NCBI GenBank assembly: GCA_001972305.1
Contig: BDDD01001817.1
Coordinates: forward strand, 36,028-100,027
Length of the DNA stretch: 64,000 nucleotides
Source: Cephalotus follicularis
Lineage: Eukaryota; Streptophyta; Magnoliopsida; Oxalidales; Cephalotaceae
Reading direction: 5' to 3'
The position numbers and the translations under genes are program-made. Of this stretch, positions 1 through 10,548 are shown piece after piece; within the stretch, counting starts at the first letter, position 1, and every line of letters starts with the position of its first letter. The notes beneath the pieces were generated by a model, which was given only the letters and a program-made list of their open reading frames with translations, made no database searches and was not told where the DNA came from.

Positions 1-138
1 AATGAACTTAATTGTACTAATTATATTAATAAATAGTCAAGAAATAAAATAACTAATCTTCATATTCAAAAACATATTACAATACAGTACATTTAATTGG
101 TCTCAATTTAATTAAAAAATAGACAAGATATAAAATAA

Positions 139-363
139 CTAACGAGATGCCATTAAACTACGAGTAATGGCATCACGTATAATCTCCATTTCTCTTCATC
201 CTCCTTGAGTTACACTTTCTGATAAACGTATAACCTCACTTTGAACATCTTTAGAGGAATGATCAGCTGGCCTAATAATATCAATTGTCATTCTACACAC
301 ACTGTCTAAAACTTGATCAAAAACTCTACTCAGAGTCTCACATGAATTGGCATTATCCTTCAT
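139..363 (-). pseudogene. Short unknown ORF remnant
   Basis: An ATG at 363 opens 75 codons that end in a TAG at 139-141, with one in-frame TGA at 196-198. The residue mix is protein-like and not low-complexity; it begins MKDNANSCETLSRVFDQ and ends ITRSLMASR. I do not recognise the family. It could be the C-terminal tail of a decayed transposon protein or of a host gene. Only the reading frame and composition support it. Confidence 0.25.
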
Positions 364-910
364 TATCCCTATTTAATATCTATTGCACATGAAAAGTAAG
401 TCCATAATCACTTGGAAAAGGACTACAAGAAATAGTCATGGCTTACTAGTTATGGACAAACACCTTGAAACTTCACATTATATACAAGAGAAAGTCTTTG
501 CTTTAAACATTTATATATGACAAGATTTTTATAGTCCAAAATGCAAAGCATTTTAACCATCCAGTCTTCAAAAACAAAACAGATAGAGATATGTTTTAGT
601 TTCTCATATAGTCCAGTTTTTCTCAAGCAAAAAAAAAAAAGAAAAAATATTGATCCATACCAACGTCCTTACAGGCCCATACCACATTTCCTCAATAGAT
701 AAACACATAAATGATATAGAATGTTTCTTTGTCCAATGGTGAAAGCTACGAGGATGATCACAAATATGAAATCACCACATGCACAACTTCAGATGGATTA
801 CAAAAACAAAGGATTCAATCTATCAGTAGGCTATTTAAATTTGTACTGCTCAATCACCAATTCTAGCATTTAGAGTCTTAACATAAGAAATATGCTATAT
901 GAGCCTGTGG
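364..910. other. AT-rich stretch, nothing recognised
   Basis: I see no protein-like reading frame, RNA gene or element terminus here. There is a poly-A run near 629. The right part could be 3' untranslated sequence of the exon candidate at 911-1024, which would be transcribed leftward. Confidence 0.4.
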
Positions 911-1024
911 TCAAGAGTCGAGACTCTCTCCTGCCTTTGTCAAAGAAACATCAGTTGTAGAATTATGGGCTTCTAATAGCTTCATTTGGTGTTCTGCATG
1001 TTCACTTTCACATTGATTGACAAA
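911..1024 (-). pseudogene. Candidate terminal exon of an unknown gene
   Basis: On the minus strand an acceptor-like CTGCAG at 1030-1025 precedes an open 38-codon stretch that ends in TGA at 911-913. It begins FVNQCESEHAEHQMKLLEAH and is hydrophilic and helix-prone, like the C-terminal exon of a larger protein. Upstream on the same strand lie an in-frame 33-bp duplication, a solo LTR and an N-terminal gene fragment (4205-4500). Whether these belong to one transcription unit cannot be decided from sequence. No family is recognised, and it could be chance coding potential. Confidence 0.22.
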
Positions 1025-1036
1025 CTGCAGTTTTGC

Positions 1037-1096
1037 GCAACACCAACATTCAACGGGAACAAATATGCAGCAACACCAACATTCAACGGGAACTAC
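1037..1096. repeat. 33-bp direct tandem repeat, two copies
   Basis: The block GCAACACCAACATTCAACGG (first 20 bases) starts at 1037 and again at 1070. The 33-bp period preserves reading frame on both strands. The minus-strand frame gives a repeated VPVECWCC-type peptide. It is a local duplication with no sign of function. Confidence 0.8.
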
Positions 1097-1272
1097 CAAT
1101 GCTGCATCATCGACAATATGCAGAAGCACTAGGGACAACGCCGCTGAAATTGTACAATAAACACACAGCCAACCCAGGATGCAACTGGGGTCAGCCCCAT
1201 GATACCACATCCTCATGGATGCATCCTAACCTTAAGGATAGGCTCCATGCAATCAGAAATCAGGGGAACAAA

Positions 1273-3688
1273 TGTTGGGAAAGCTCGGCCCGAGCGCAGC
1301 GGAAGACTTTACAATTCGGACTTAGGGGTTAAGGGCCGATTAACTTTAAAATTCTCTCAATTGGTTAATCCCCAAGCAATGGGATGCCCTAGTCTAAGTC
1401 CAAAAGGTCCCAATAAATACCAAGGAACATCTAATCAAAATCAAATTAAACCGAAACCATAAACCCAAGCATTGGGCACAACCGGTTGATAAAGCTAGGG
1501 TTGCCATAAACCCTAGGATTGGACACTAACAATGGCTCACAAGGTACAACACACAAAACCCTAGCCATAGCCCAATCAACCCTCACCCACATCATCTCTA
1601 ACCATAAGAGACGAAACACAAAACAACTCAAGGGAAAACCATGGAGGTTTTGGCAAGGGTTTCACACACCCACATCAAGACCCACATCCATAACGCCACA
1701 AGAGGGGGAAGAAACGGATTCTTACCGGAGGTGAAGACTCCTTCCTTCAAGATAGCTCCCTCTACACTTTGTCCTAAAAAACCCAAGCTCCTCCAAGCGA
1801 ATCCTCAAGCCACCTATGAGGAGGATGAAGGCCAAGTGTTTAAACCTAGTCTAAATCACTCTAGTTAAAGATAAGAAGCAATGTGCAAGTTATCTCCACC
1901 TATTATGACGTTTGAGTGGTGAAAAGAGGCATGGAAATGGCTGCTTTAACGCACCAGGTGACACAGGCGTCGACTCGTAGGCGATAGGCGTCAACGCGTA
2001 CGAGAGCAGGTAGAAGAGATCGCACGGGATGGAACAGAGAGAAAGAAAGAGTCAAAGTGTGGAAAGCGTCGACGTGTACGCGTCTCACATTACGAAATGG
2101 CGTCAACGCCAAAGATAATATGAGATAGGTGCATAGTGTCATTTGTCTTCGCGTCAACGCCAAAACCCCATGGCGTCAACGCGTAAAGCCCCTGGTTTTT
2201 CCAGTGTTAAACCAATGCTCTCCATAGCGTCAACGCCCAGCGGACTTTCTAGTTTAGACGTCAATGTGATGCCCTCTTGGCGTCGACGTGTAAAGCTACT
2301 GGTTTTTCCAGTGTTAACGCAATCCCTTCACGTCAATGCCCAGCAGCCCAACTAGACATATGCGTCAATGCATACTCATAGCATCGACGCCAAAGACAAA
2401 GAACAATCTCTTCTGTTTCCAAATAAGCCTTCGCATGGAATATTTCATCGTGGCATTGCATGGACCTAAATCCATGCAAATGAAACACTCACTGGCCAAA
2501 CAACATCTTCCTGATGTTGTCATTTTACTAAATGATATGTGTCCAGCCACATATCAACCTGTTCAAAGTCAGGCAGGACCCGAAAGCATGTCGATCTCCG
2601 GTATGATGATAAATTTCTAGTGCACCCCGTCATCTGGTACGAGCACTCTAATAGTACACCTACTATCAGAGCACCCCCGGTGTGAGCACCAGTCATGCCC
2701 CGGATCTGTGTATTACCACGTCTATCAATCATGGTCCGAATAGCTATTTGCTTTATCTAGTCATCGGCATATGTGTCATGTTTCCCTCGTCATGCATGGC
2801 TCCGATCGCAACCAAGGGTTTGGATGAATGTCACCCATAGTATTGCTGTGATAGCTATGAATCTATGATCGCATTGAGACTATCGGTAGACCTCCCACAG
2901 GAACCTCTCGTTCCCGGTCCACCTATGCCTGATCAGGACTTTTAAGTCTGCAACGTACATAGACAAATAGAGACGATCACCCTCTGCCCGGGTGTGACGA
3001 TCCCATCTTGCGCACTCGCCCATACATCTCAATGCAGCTTCCACAAGACCCAAAGACAACCCTTTTGACAGCACCTGGCTAGTGCTGGGGAAGGCGAAGA
3101 TCAAAGTCAAGCAGTCACCACACAATGCATGCCAACCGCTTAGGTCAAAGGAGACAACGCAAGCTATAGACCTACTAGTCATCATAGACTATACACTACC
3201 GAGACCATAGGAATCCTACTAACATTGGGTATAGACTATCCAAATAGGTTTCCTATTGGGTCAGTCCAGTGTCCTGCTCTCTAGCATACACCTCACATTT
3301 AGCTTTAGGGTTTACCCCAATTGGCTATGAGATAACCAACCTCCACTGCTAACCCGGGAGCAAGCTTTACATGACAAGTCTTCATGGTTCATCAATGGAC
3401 CTTAAGAAAGTGAACCTATGATTTGGAACATTTGTCACAGGGAATAAGGATCTTATTCTCATAGCCCTCTCGACAAGAGATCCAACCCTTTTGAACGTGA
3501 CAGGACGCTATTATGGCATACAGTTAATTACGTATAATTAGTTTGTTCCTTTTGGTTGGTCCACCTAGCCTTGCTAATATATAAAGATGCACATAGAATA
3601 TAAAAGGAATTCAGAATTTTATTAAATCAAGAGTGTTTATATACAAACGAGCCATATCATGGCATACAGGGACACCCCTAATCCAACA
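1273..3688. mobile_element. Solo LTR, 2416 bp, with 5-bp target duplication
   Basis: The block starts TGTTGGGAAAG and ends CTAATCCAACA, so its ends form the TGTTGG/CCAACA inverted termini of an LTR. It is flanked on both sides by ACAAA (1268-1272 and 3689-3693), a perfect 5-bp target duplication. No second copy of either end lies inside, and I find no primer-binding site, polypurine tract or pol domain, so a solo LTR left by LTR-LTR recombination is the simplest reading. Removing it with one ACAAA makes 1267 and 3694 contiguous. It carries the palindrome array at 1965-2400 and a repeated block with the core CTGGTTTTTCCAGTGTTAA at about 2190 and 2299. The superfamily is not assigned; a large non-autonomous element without recognisable LTR pairs is the alternative. 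Confidence 0.8.
1965..2400. repeat. GCGTCAACGC / GCGTCGACG word array inside the solo LTR
   Basis: About eleven copies of a GCGTCRACGC-like word occur in roughly 430 bp, for example near 1970, 1988, 2068, 2100, 2153, 2172, 2227, 2279, 2331, 2362 and 2380. Spacing is irregular and the sequence between words is unrelated, so this is not a satellite. Similar arrays sit in other LTRs of the window. Confidence 0.8.
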
Positions 3689-3693
3689 ACAAA

Positions 3694-4204
3694 CTGCCAG
3701 CAACAACAACAACCAACTGGGAACAAATGGGAGTCGACAGCTAACAGTAAGCTTAGCACTCCACTCCATGATCAATCAGCTACACATGGCCAGCACTCTG
3801 CCTTATGGACAAAAGCTTCAGAGAACACATCACAAGAGCATCCAGGCCCACAAAAATTGACCATGACCTCCACTGAGACAAATACTGCCTGGACCTTAGA
3901 AACAAGGACCGACACAATCCCAGATTGAAACTGCTCATCGATCAAAGAAAAAACACAATAAAAAAATAAAACAAACCTAGACTCAGTGTAAAAAAAAAAT
4001 TAAAACAGTAATGTCAATAGTTGAAAAGAAAAAATGTTTTCACCTAGCAATAGAGACACTCCATGGGGTAAATAATGATAATCAACAAAATTCGGCCGTC
4101 GGCGTTTGAATTTGCAGTCAAGATAACAAAGAATATCAAGAAATGTTGACAAATCAATTGGCAACAGAGGAACGATATGTAAACAAGCCAAGAACCAATC
4201 TCAC
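3694..4204. other. Flank of the solo LTR; possible intron of a leftward gene
   Basis: No protein family is recognised. If the minus-strand fragment at 4205-4500 is an exon, this would be its downstream intron and the next exon would lie further left. There are pyrimidine-rich AG acceptor candidates near 3930 (minus strand). A plus-strand open frame over 3659-3928 is Gln/Thr-rich and joins the frame left of the solo LTR when the LTR is removed, but it resembles no known protein. Confidence 0.35.
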
Positions 4205-4500
4205 CTGAACACCACATACCAAATCATAGAGGACTCTCTCCATTGGCGTCGATCTCGGGCTTGACCATATAGTGACTTCCTTGGTACCCATGTGTTGAAT
4301 GCCCCCAAAATGGACCCAGTAGGTTCAAAAGGAATGCATATGTAGTTATTAAGGGGTAGAGAAAGAGAAAGAAAAGGGGCAGACGATATATGAAATGCCC
4401 ATTTTTGTGGCTGTGGTGGTGGTGGTGGGGTTGCAATGCTGTTGCTTCTCGTGTTCTTTGGTATTGACGTGCAAAAGGCTTTTCTCCAACCAGTATCCAT
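4205..4500 (-). pseudogene. N-terminal fragment resembling WAV3-type RING E3 ligases
   Basis: The minus-strand frame from 4500 begins MDTGWRKAFCTSIPKN. This resembles the start of plant WAV3-like RING-finger E3 ubiquitin ligases, whose N-terminus is usually of the MGTGWRRAFCT type; that comparison is from memory of the family. A proline run follows, and then the sequence no longer resembles the family: no Ser/Pro-rich segment and no RING (C3HC4) domain are found. A splice-donor-like CAG|GTGAGA ends the segment at 4205. A second ATG at 4243 in another frame gives a 13-codon start (MERVLYDLVCGVQ) ending exactly at that donor. I read this as a captured or truncated first exon, not a working ligase gene. 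Confidence 0.35.
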
Positions 4501-4667
4501 TATTGCTTCTCTGCAAATAAATCTTCTCCAAGAAAGACGATATAATAAGCGTTTCTGTTGTAGATTTGAGAGAGAAGCGTGGGTGTGGGTGTGGGTGGAA
4601 AGGAAAGTGAAGTGAACTCTAGTTTAAGAAATTACCCGTTACTGCTACTTGCAATTTCTGTTCTCAG

Positions 4668-4708
4668 TGCTAACGGTCTCAACACCCAAGAACTCATTGC
4701 TTTATCTG
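4668..4708 (+). pseudogene. Isolated peroxidase-like exon fragment
   Basis: A 41-bp segment encodes ANGLNTQELIALSG. It lies between an acceptor-like TTCTGTTCTCAG and a donor-like CTG|GTATGC. GLNTQELVALSG followed by AHT is the proximal-histidine region typical of plant haem peroxidases, especially ascorbate-peroxidase-like ones. The next exon, which should supply the histidine, is not found downstream. The fragment lies about 170 bp from the unrelated WAV3-like fragment on the other strand, which suggests captured gene pieces. Confidence 0.4.
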
Positions 4709-5039
4709 GTATGCTCTTTCTCTCTGTTTCTCTGGTATGCAATTTATGTTCTCAGAGGCGTGCCACGAAGAGAGAGAAGGTGGGAGTCTTGGGCAGAGGA
4801 AGCGTGAGGGAGAGAGGGACGAAGCGTGAGGGAGAGAGGAGTCATGCTTTGAGGTTGGAAACGCACTTGCAAAGCTCCAGAACATGTTCTCAATCCTTAA
4901 GCTTTGAAATGGCGTTAAATAAAAATGCGTTTTAATTTTTTTACCAAACATGTAAAATAGCGCGTTTTACAAAACTCACTTATGAGAACTGCGTTTCGTA
5001 ATGCGTAACGTGTTACCAAACGCAATCCTACTGGCAAAT
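4709..5039. other. GA-rich then AT-rich stretch, possible small-transposon end
   Basis: The part at 4770-4850 is GA-rich (GAGGGAGAGAGG blocks). The part at 4910-5030 repeats the words GCGTTTTA, GCGTTTCG and GTTACCAAACGC, a composition often seen at ends of non-autonomous DNA transposons. I could not find a matching inverted end or target duplication. Confidence 0.25.
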
Positions 5040-6092
5040 AGCAATCTATTTGCATAGAAGTCCAAATGTTATTTTGGCCAAGGCTCAATTAATATCTTGG
5101 CCATATTGTGTAGGCAAGCGGGGTTGCTATGGATCTATCTAAAGTATCAGCTATCTTAGCATGACCCACCCTTAAATATATCAAGGAGCTTTGTGACTTT
5201 CTTGGCCTCACTGGCTGCTACAGGTGCTTTATTAGTCACTATGCACACATTGCCGTGCCACTCACAGACCTCTTTAAAAAGGATTCCTTCACATGATCGG
5301 AGGATGCCCGAAGAGCCTTCCTTAAACTACGGACCGCAATGACAACAACCCCAGTTGGCACAGTCGAATTTTGAGTTACCTTTCACAGTGGAATCAGATT
5401 CTTTGGGTTATGAGATTGGCACGGTCCTTATCCAATCAGGGTACCCAATTGCCTTTTGTAGTAAGAAGCTTTCCCCAAAGATGCATTTAGCTTCAACATA
5501 TGTTCGAGAGATGTTCGCAATAACAGAGGTTCTCTTGAAGTGGCGTTAGTACTTGCATGGGCGAAAGTTCTTTATAAAAACAAATCAACGAAGTTTAAAG
5601 GGATTAACTGACCAAACAATCCAAACTCATGAGCAATAGAAATGGTTATCTAAACTATTGGGCTCTACCTTTGAAATCTCTTACAAGCCTGGGAAGGAGA
5701 ACATCATTGACGATGCTTTATCTCGAGTACCTATTGAATTTTCTGGATTCTTTGCTCTATCTGAACCATCTTTCCAATTCCTTGATTAGCTACGAAAGGA
5801 GAATAAAACTGATCCGAAACTTCTTGCCATTCGGGAAGGGTTGTTTGAGAACCCTTGTTGATATTTGGGGGGTTTTTTTTTCCGTGATGGGCTCCTCTAT
5901 TTTAATTAAAAACTTGTTATTGGTTCGACCTCATCATTTCGTCCATTGCTCTTGGAGGAATTTCATTCTTCACCAGTTAGTGGGCACACTGGGATCTTGC
6001 CCTCCTATAGGCTCTTGGCTGCCAATTTCTCTTGGAAGGGTATGAGAGCTGATGTGAAGGATTTTGTGGACAATTGTCTAGTGTGTCAATAG
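5040..6092 (+). pseudogene. Decayed Ty3/gypsy pol remnant (RT end, RNase H, integrase zinc finger)
   Basis: Broken plus-strand frames show, in order: the end of reverse transcriptase (DFLGLTGCYRCFISHY at about 5195), an RNase H-like domain (TVESDSLGYEIGTVLIQSGY, about 5385-5445, then CSKKLSPKMHLAS), the linker KPGKENIIDDALSR at about 5690, and an integrase H2C2 finger ending VDNCLVCQ at about 6090. Stops and frameshifts occur throughout, for example TAG at 5547-5549 and in the region after 5850. The sequence stops where the LTR at 6096 begins, so that element probably inserted here. Lineage within gypsy is not resolved. LTRs, gag and integrase core are missing. Confidence 0.85.
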
Positions 6093-6095
6093 ATC

Positions 6096-6651
6096 TGATG
6101 TGGGGAAAATTCTATTTAAAGCATAGTGCCACGTGCCCTCAGGAGAGGACGACAGATGTCTTTTCCAGGCATGGGCACGTGGCCGGACGGCATAATTTGA
6201 AAGGCGTTAGTGCGCCACGATCCCAGGGCATTGCCAGCCCACGACCAGAGACGTACACGACACCACATCCTAAAGGGAAAGTACCACCAAATTCGACGGA
6301 GATCAGGGGAAATTTCCGGGTTCCTCGGGCATTTTCCTTAGGGGCAATCGTCAACTCCGAATTCCCGCTCTACAGTTACATCCAAGGGCTATAAATACTA
6401 AAACCAACGACTTTATACAGGTCAGCCATTTTTACTCTCAAAAGAACCTTAAACTCTCTGTATAATGCCTAACTTAAGCGTCGGAGTATCCCCAGAAGAA
6501 CAACCACCTGGACCTTCAACGTGTTTGTTTCATTTGCGCAGGGATTTTCAGTCACCAAATCATCTTCTCAGACATAGATTCAAGCGTTTCCGTTAACAAA
6601 TCAAAGCCCTCAAAGTAGGGTACTATTAAAGGAAGGTTTTCTGCATCAACA
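6096..6651 (+). repeat. 5' LTR of the Tat-type element
   Basis: It starts TGATGTGGGGAAAATT and ends TCTGCATCAACA, directly before the primer-binding site. TATA-like CTATAAATAC lies near 6390 and a CACGTG-type motif near 6129. The start aligns with the LTR at 14860 (TGATATGAGAAAATT) and both end CATCAACA, so the two are related families. Confidence 0.85.
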
Positions 6652-6653
6652 GT

Positions 6654-6671
6654 TGGCATCGTCTATGGGAA
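6654..6671 (+). promoter_or_regulatory. Primer-binding site of the Tat-type element
   Basis: TGGCATCGTCTATGGGAA lies two bases after the LTR end. It matches the usual Tat/Ogre PBS region (TGGCGCCGTCTGTGGGAA type) with a few C-to-T-like changes. Confidence 0.75.
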
Positions 6672-6696
6672 ACGCAGCGAAAAGCCATCAAGAATC

Positions 6697-8500
6697 ATGC
6701 ATCTGAGAAAGAACAACAACAACCACTCCAAAGACGGTGGAAGCCAGGATGCTACTGGGAATAACCCAGCCAAAACCAGCCAAGTCGCTGCCACTACCGA
6801 ACAAGCTCCCATTACTGGGGAGAAATTTACTCAGTTGATCCAAGGAGTGGAGCATCTCACAAACTTGTTGGCAACCAATCTAGCCAACCAGGGTCGGGAC
6901 GGACCTGCCTAAGCAAACAGCAGAGGACAAAGTGGCCTTGCCAGGCCAGTGGTGCAGATTGGACACCCCCGAGGTTCCAGGCGAAACCCGGTAAGGGGAG
7001 AAAGACTCCGCCTGAGGTGGTCAGGGGATAATATTCCCCTGGGGAGGAGACCTGAGATCAATGCATCTCAGAGGACAGAGTCCTCAACTGCCTGGGATCA
7101 CCCCAACGACCCCAGAAGAGTGCATCCCGAGCACCAAGCAAAGGAGGTGGATCCCCAAGGGGAAGCCAGGGGTGCAGGGGAGGCACCAGTGGATTCCAAT
7201 GCCTCGCACAGAGCTGGAACAGTGCAGGGGAGCAGGATAGACCGCCTTGCCACACTGGCCGGGGGATCACATGTTTCTAGAAGGCCTAGGAACAATGAGG
7301 ACGTGGAGAAAGCAATGAACAGAAGGCTTGCCGAGGTGGAGAGAAGGCTCCAAGGAGCCGGGCATCCAAGGGGATGTCTGTCCGAGGTGCGCAACATTAG
7401 CGCCCACCCCTTCACATCCGAGATCATGGAGGAACGTATTCCCAGCAGATTCCAGCTCCCTAGGCTCGATACATATGATGGGTCCACGGATCCCATCCAA
7501 GATGTGCGCACCTAAATTCAAACCATGTTGGTGCACCAAGCCTCGTACGCCACACTTTGCCGAGGATTCCCGACAACACTGACTGGTGCAGCCCAGTCAT
7601 GGTATTTCACCATGACTAAGGGTTCGGTGGAGAATTTCGATCAGTTTACAGAACTGTTCGTAACCAAGTTCCTCAACAGTACGACGCAGAGGAGGAACTC
7701 CACCCATTTGATCAATGTGGTGCAGGGAAGAGATGAGTCTCTGAGAGATTACCTTACCAGATTCAATAGGGAGTCTCTCACAGTGAAAGATTTAGAGCCT
7801 TCCTTTGCCATGACAGAATTGAATAGTAGGTTGAGGAACAATTCATCTTTCACTTTCTCTCTTTTGAAGAAACCTGCGGTGGATATGGCAGACCTGCTGA
7901 GGAGAGCAAAGAAGTATGTCAACGCCGAGGAGGAGATGGCAGCCAGGAAACAGAAAATGCCCAGGATAGGCCATCAGGAGGAGAAAGGGGAGCATTCACG
8001 AAATGCCCCCAGGAGGAAAGAAAAGAGGAAGGAGATGTCAGAACTGTCCAAGGAATACCTCAGACATAAAATCTCCAGAAGAGAGAACTCACCCAAGGGA
8101 GAGGCACCTATCCCATCCTACAATAGCTTTGCCCCCCCCCCTCATGGACACGCTCACCAGAATACTTGCTGTGGAGAAGGATAAGGTCCCCATCCAATGG
8201 CCTGCCCCACTAAGGTCCCTGGCAGAGAAGGGGGACATAGAGAAATACTGCCGGTACCATCGTGACCACAGGCACGATACCAAGGAGTGCAGACAATTGA
8301 AGAATCAGATTGAGGACCTGATTCCGAAGGGACATGTGGACAGAGATGCTCCTCAGGGAAGAAGAGAGCAAAAGAGAGAAGAGGCTCCTCGGCAACAGGA
8401 GGAGCAGCAACAGCAGCCCAGGGGTGTCATCCATACCATCTCTAGGGGGGTCGCATCTGGTGGCGACCATAAGAATGCCAGAAAAGCCTATGGGAGGTAA
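6697..8500 (+). pseudogene. Tat-type gag (interrupted)
   Basis: This is the structural capsid/nucleocapsid protein of the retroelement. One frame runs from ATG 6697 to about 8130 with in-frame stops at 6910-6912 and 7513-7515. Each stop can be explained by a single base change, and the frame continues unbroken across both. The retrotransposon gag domain spans about 7530-7960 (AAQSWYFTMTKGSVENFDQF, then DESLRDYLTRFNRESL). At an 11-C homopolymer at about 8132-8142 the frame shifts to the one that carries the zinc-knuckle-like CRYHRDHRHDTKEC (about 8250-8291) and a Gln/Arg-rich tail, ending at the stop at 8498-8500. The homopolymer shift could be real or a sequencing error. Confidence 0.85.
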
Positions 8501-8509
8501 TCCCTTGCT

Positions 8510-9016
8510 GTGCAGAAAATTCATCACAGCAAAAGGTTGAGAACAGGTGGAGATGAGGAGGTGATATCCTTCTCGGAGGCAGACTATGAGGGCGTACTTC
8601 TCCCTCATGATGATCCAGTGGTGGTAACTCTTCAAGTGACACTTTTCACTATGAAGAGGATTCTCATTGATAGCGGGAGCTCGGTCGATATCTTGTACAA
8701 ACACGCATTTGATCAGCTGAGGATACCGACCAACCAGCTAAAGCCCGTGAAGACCCCATTGGTTGGATTTGCAGGGGAGATGGACCACCCACCGGGATCC
8801 ATCGATCTGTCCGTGGTTGCAGGCACGGCCCCATGCCAAACCCAGGTAGAGATGACGTTCCTGGTAGTGGACACACCAAGCCCATACAATGCCATAATTG
8901 GGCAACCAGGACTGAACCTGATGGAGGCGATAGTGTCCACAAGACACTTATTGATGAAGTTCCCTACCAGGTTTGGCGTGGGGGAAGCCAGAGGAGATCA
9001 GCAGGCGGTAAGGTAG
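8510..9016 (+). pseudogene. Tat-type aspartic protease region
   Basis: The frame continues from the gag tail across the stop at 8498-8500. The retropepsin active site IDSGSS is intact, with DSG at 8669-8677. The flap-side motif NAIIGQPGLN lies at about 8890-8920. A TAG at 9014-9016 separates it from the RT frame, which stays in phase. The protease would cut the Gag-Pol polyprotein. Alone among the four LTR retrotransposon proteases and the pararetroviral one readable in this window, it keeps an unaltered DSG/DTG triad. Confidence 0.85.
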
Positions 9017-10118
9017 TGCTACAAGACTGCCATCATGGATAAAGGGAAGGATAAGGTACTTCCTATTGCCAATGTGGAGCTTAGAGGGGACGTGGAATCT
9101 GAGTGTCCACAGCCTGTTGAAGATGTTATTCAAGTGCCCCTGGAAGAGCGAAACATTGAAAGAGTGTTCCAACTTGGCTCACAGCTTGGAGAGGTGGAGA
9201 AGGGGGGATTAATAACATTCCTCCAAAATAATAAAGATGTATTTGCCTGGTCAGTAGAGGAGGTCCCTGGGATCAGCCCAAACGTAATGGTTCACAGGCT
9301 AAGTGTGGATCCAATGAGGCCTCCGACCAGGCAAAAGAAGAGGAACTTTACTCCTGAGAGGCAACAGGCAATAGCCGAGGAGGTGAGCAAGCTATTGCAA
9401 AAAAGGTTCATAAGGGAAGTGCATTACTCAGACTGGCTGGCGAACCCATTCCTAGTCAAAAAAACCAAATCGCAAGTGGAGGATGTGCATCGACTTCACA
9501 GACCTCAACAAAGCTTGTCCCAAGGATCACTTCCCTCTCCTAAAGATAGATCAGTTGGTGGATGGCTATAGAATGTTAAGCTTCTTGGATGCCTACTCAG
9601 GGTACAATCAAATCCCCATGTATGGACCCGACGAGAACAAGACAGCTTTCATCACGAACCGGGAGATGTATTGTTACAAGGTCATGCCCTTCGGACTGAA
9701 GAATGCAGGGGCCACATACCAACGACTGGTCAACAAAATCTTTGAGCCTCAGATTGGGAGAAACACAGAGGTCTACATCGACGACATGCTCGTCAAGATC
9801 CCAGCCAAGAGTGCCCATATCAAAGACTTGATGGAAACATTTGAGATATTGAGAAGATACAAAATGAAACTCAACCCATCCAAGTGCACTTTTGGGGTCA
9901 CCTCTGGTAAGTTCCTCATGTTCATGGTCTCAAGTAGAGGAATAGAGGCCGACCCAGAAAAGATCTCAGTAATTCAGAGTATGAGGCCTCCCCAAACCCT
10001 CAAGGATGTTCAAAAGCTGAATGGAAAGATAGTAGCCCAGTGCAGGTTTGTTTCAAAATCAGCAGAGAAGTGCCTCCCATTTTTTAAGGTGCTCAGGGAT
10101 CCCAAGGGATTTTTCTAG
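9017..10118 (+). pseudogene. Tat-type reverse transcriptase
   Basis: The frame runs from 9017 to about 9475, then shifts by one base after FLVKKTKSQVE and continues to the stop at 10116-10118. Palm motifs are present: FLDAYSGYNQI (first catalytic Asp, about 9585) and YIDD at 9774-9785 (the Asp pair). The primer-grip region VMPFGLKNAGATYQR is at about 9682. The stop at 10116 sits where a Trp codon is usual (TGG to TAG). A short deletion after it removes part of the RT-RNase H connection. The domains look catalytically complete, but the frame is not. Confidence 0.9.
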
Positions 10119-10540
10119 TCAGATGAGTGTCAAGTAGCCTTCGACCCTCCTCTGATTTCAAAACCTAAGGACGGGGAAGACTTGTATTTGTACCTTGCGG
10201 CCACCTCGGGCGCAGTGAGTGCAGTGCTAGTTATGGAGGAGGAGAAAGTTGAAAAGCTGGTGTACTATGTGAGCAAGGCTCTAAATGATGTTGAGGGGAG
10301 ATACGCAGAGGTAAAGAAGTTTGCCTATGCTCTGATCATAGCGGCCAGAAAATTGAGGCCATATTTTCAAGCCCATACAATCAAGGTTCTGACTGACAAA
10401 CCACTCAAACAAGTTATTGCAAAGCCTGACACCTCGGGAAGATTAATCAAGTGTTCAGTTGAACTAGGCGAGTATGATGTGAAGTTCGAAGCCAGACCAG
10501 CAATCAAATCGCAGGTAACTGCCTTTCTTGACTTTCGGAG
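10119..10540 (+). pseudogene. Tat-type RNase H, truncated at its end
   Basis: In the same frame as the RT, this stretch shows the RNase H-like fold of gypsy pol (LYLYLAATSGAVSAVLV at about 10183, then YYVSKALNDVEGRYAEVKK and LTDKPLKQVIAKPDTSGR). The sequence ends with an altered form of the usual ALADF linker at about 10530, where foreign sequence begins. Integrase would normally follow about 150 codons downstream and is absent. Confidence 0.85.
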
Positions 10541-10548
10541 GTGATTTG

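Larger units (their letters stand above)
6096..10548 (+). mobile_element. 5' part of a Tat-type Ty3/gypsy retrotransposon
   Basis: The order 5' LTR, primer-binding site, gag, protease, RT, RNase H is intact up to about 10540, where similarity stops in the linker after RNase H. Integrase and this element's own 3' LTR are absent. The CRYHRDHRHDTKEC gag motif, the gag-protease-RT spacing and the PBS region GTTGGCATCGTCTATGGGAA fit the Tat clade. Coding sequence is damaged by stop codons and two frameshifts, but most frames are still long, so decay is moderate. The 3' LTR at 14860 is related but too divergent to be its partner. Confidence 0.85.

Noticed and set aside
1903-2163. Open frame rich in RVDA/VDAF residues in the solo LTR
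   Set aside because: Produced by the GCGTCGACGC word array read in one frame; the words are irregularly spaced and the LTR is non-coding.
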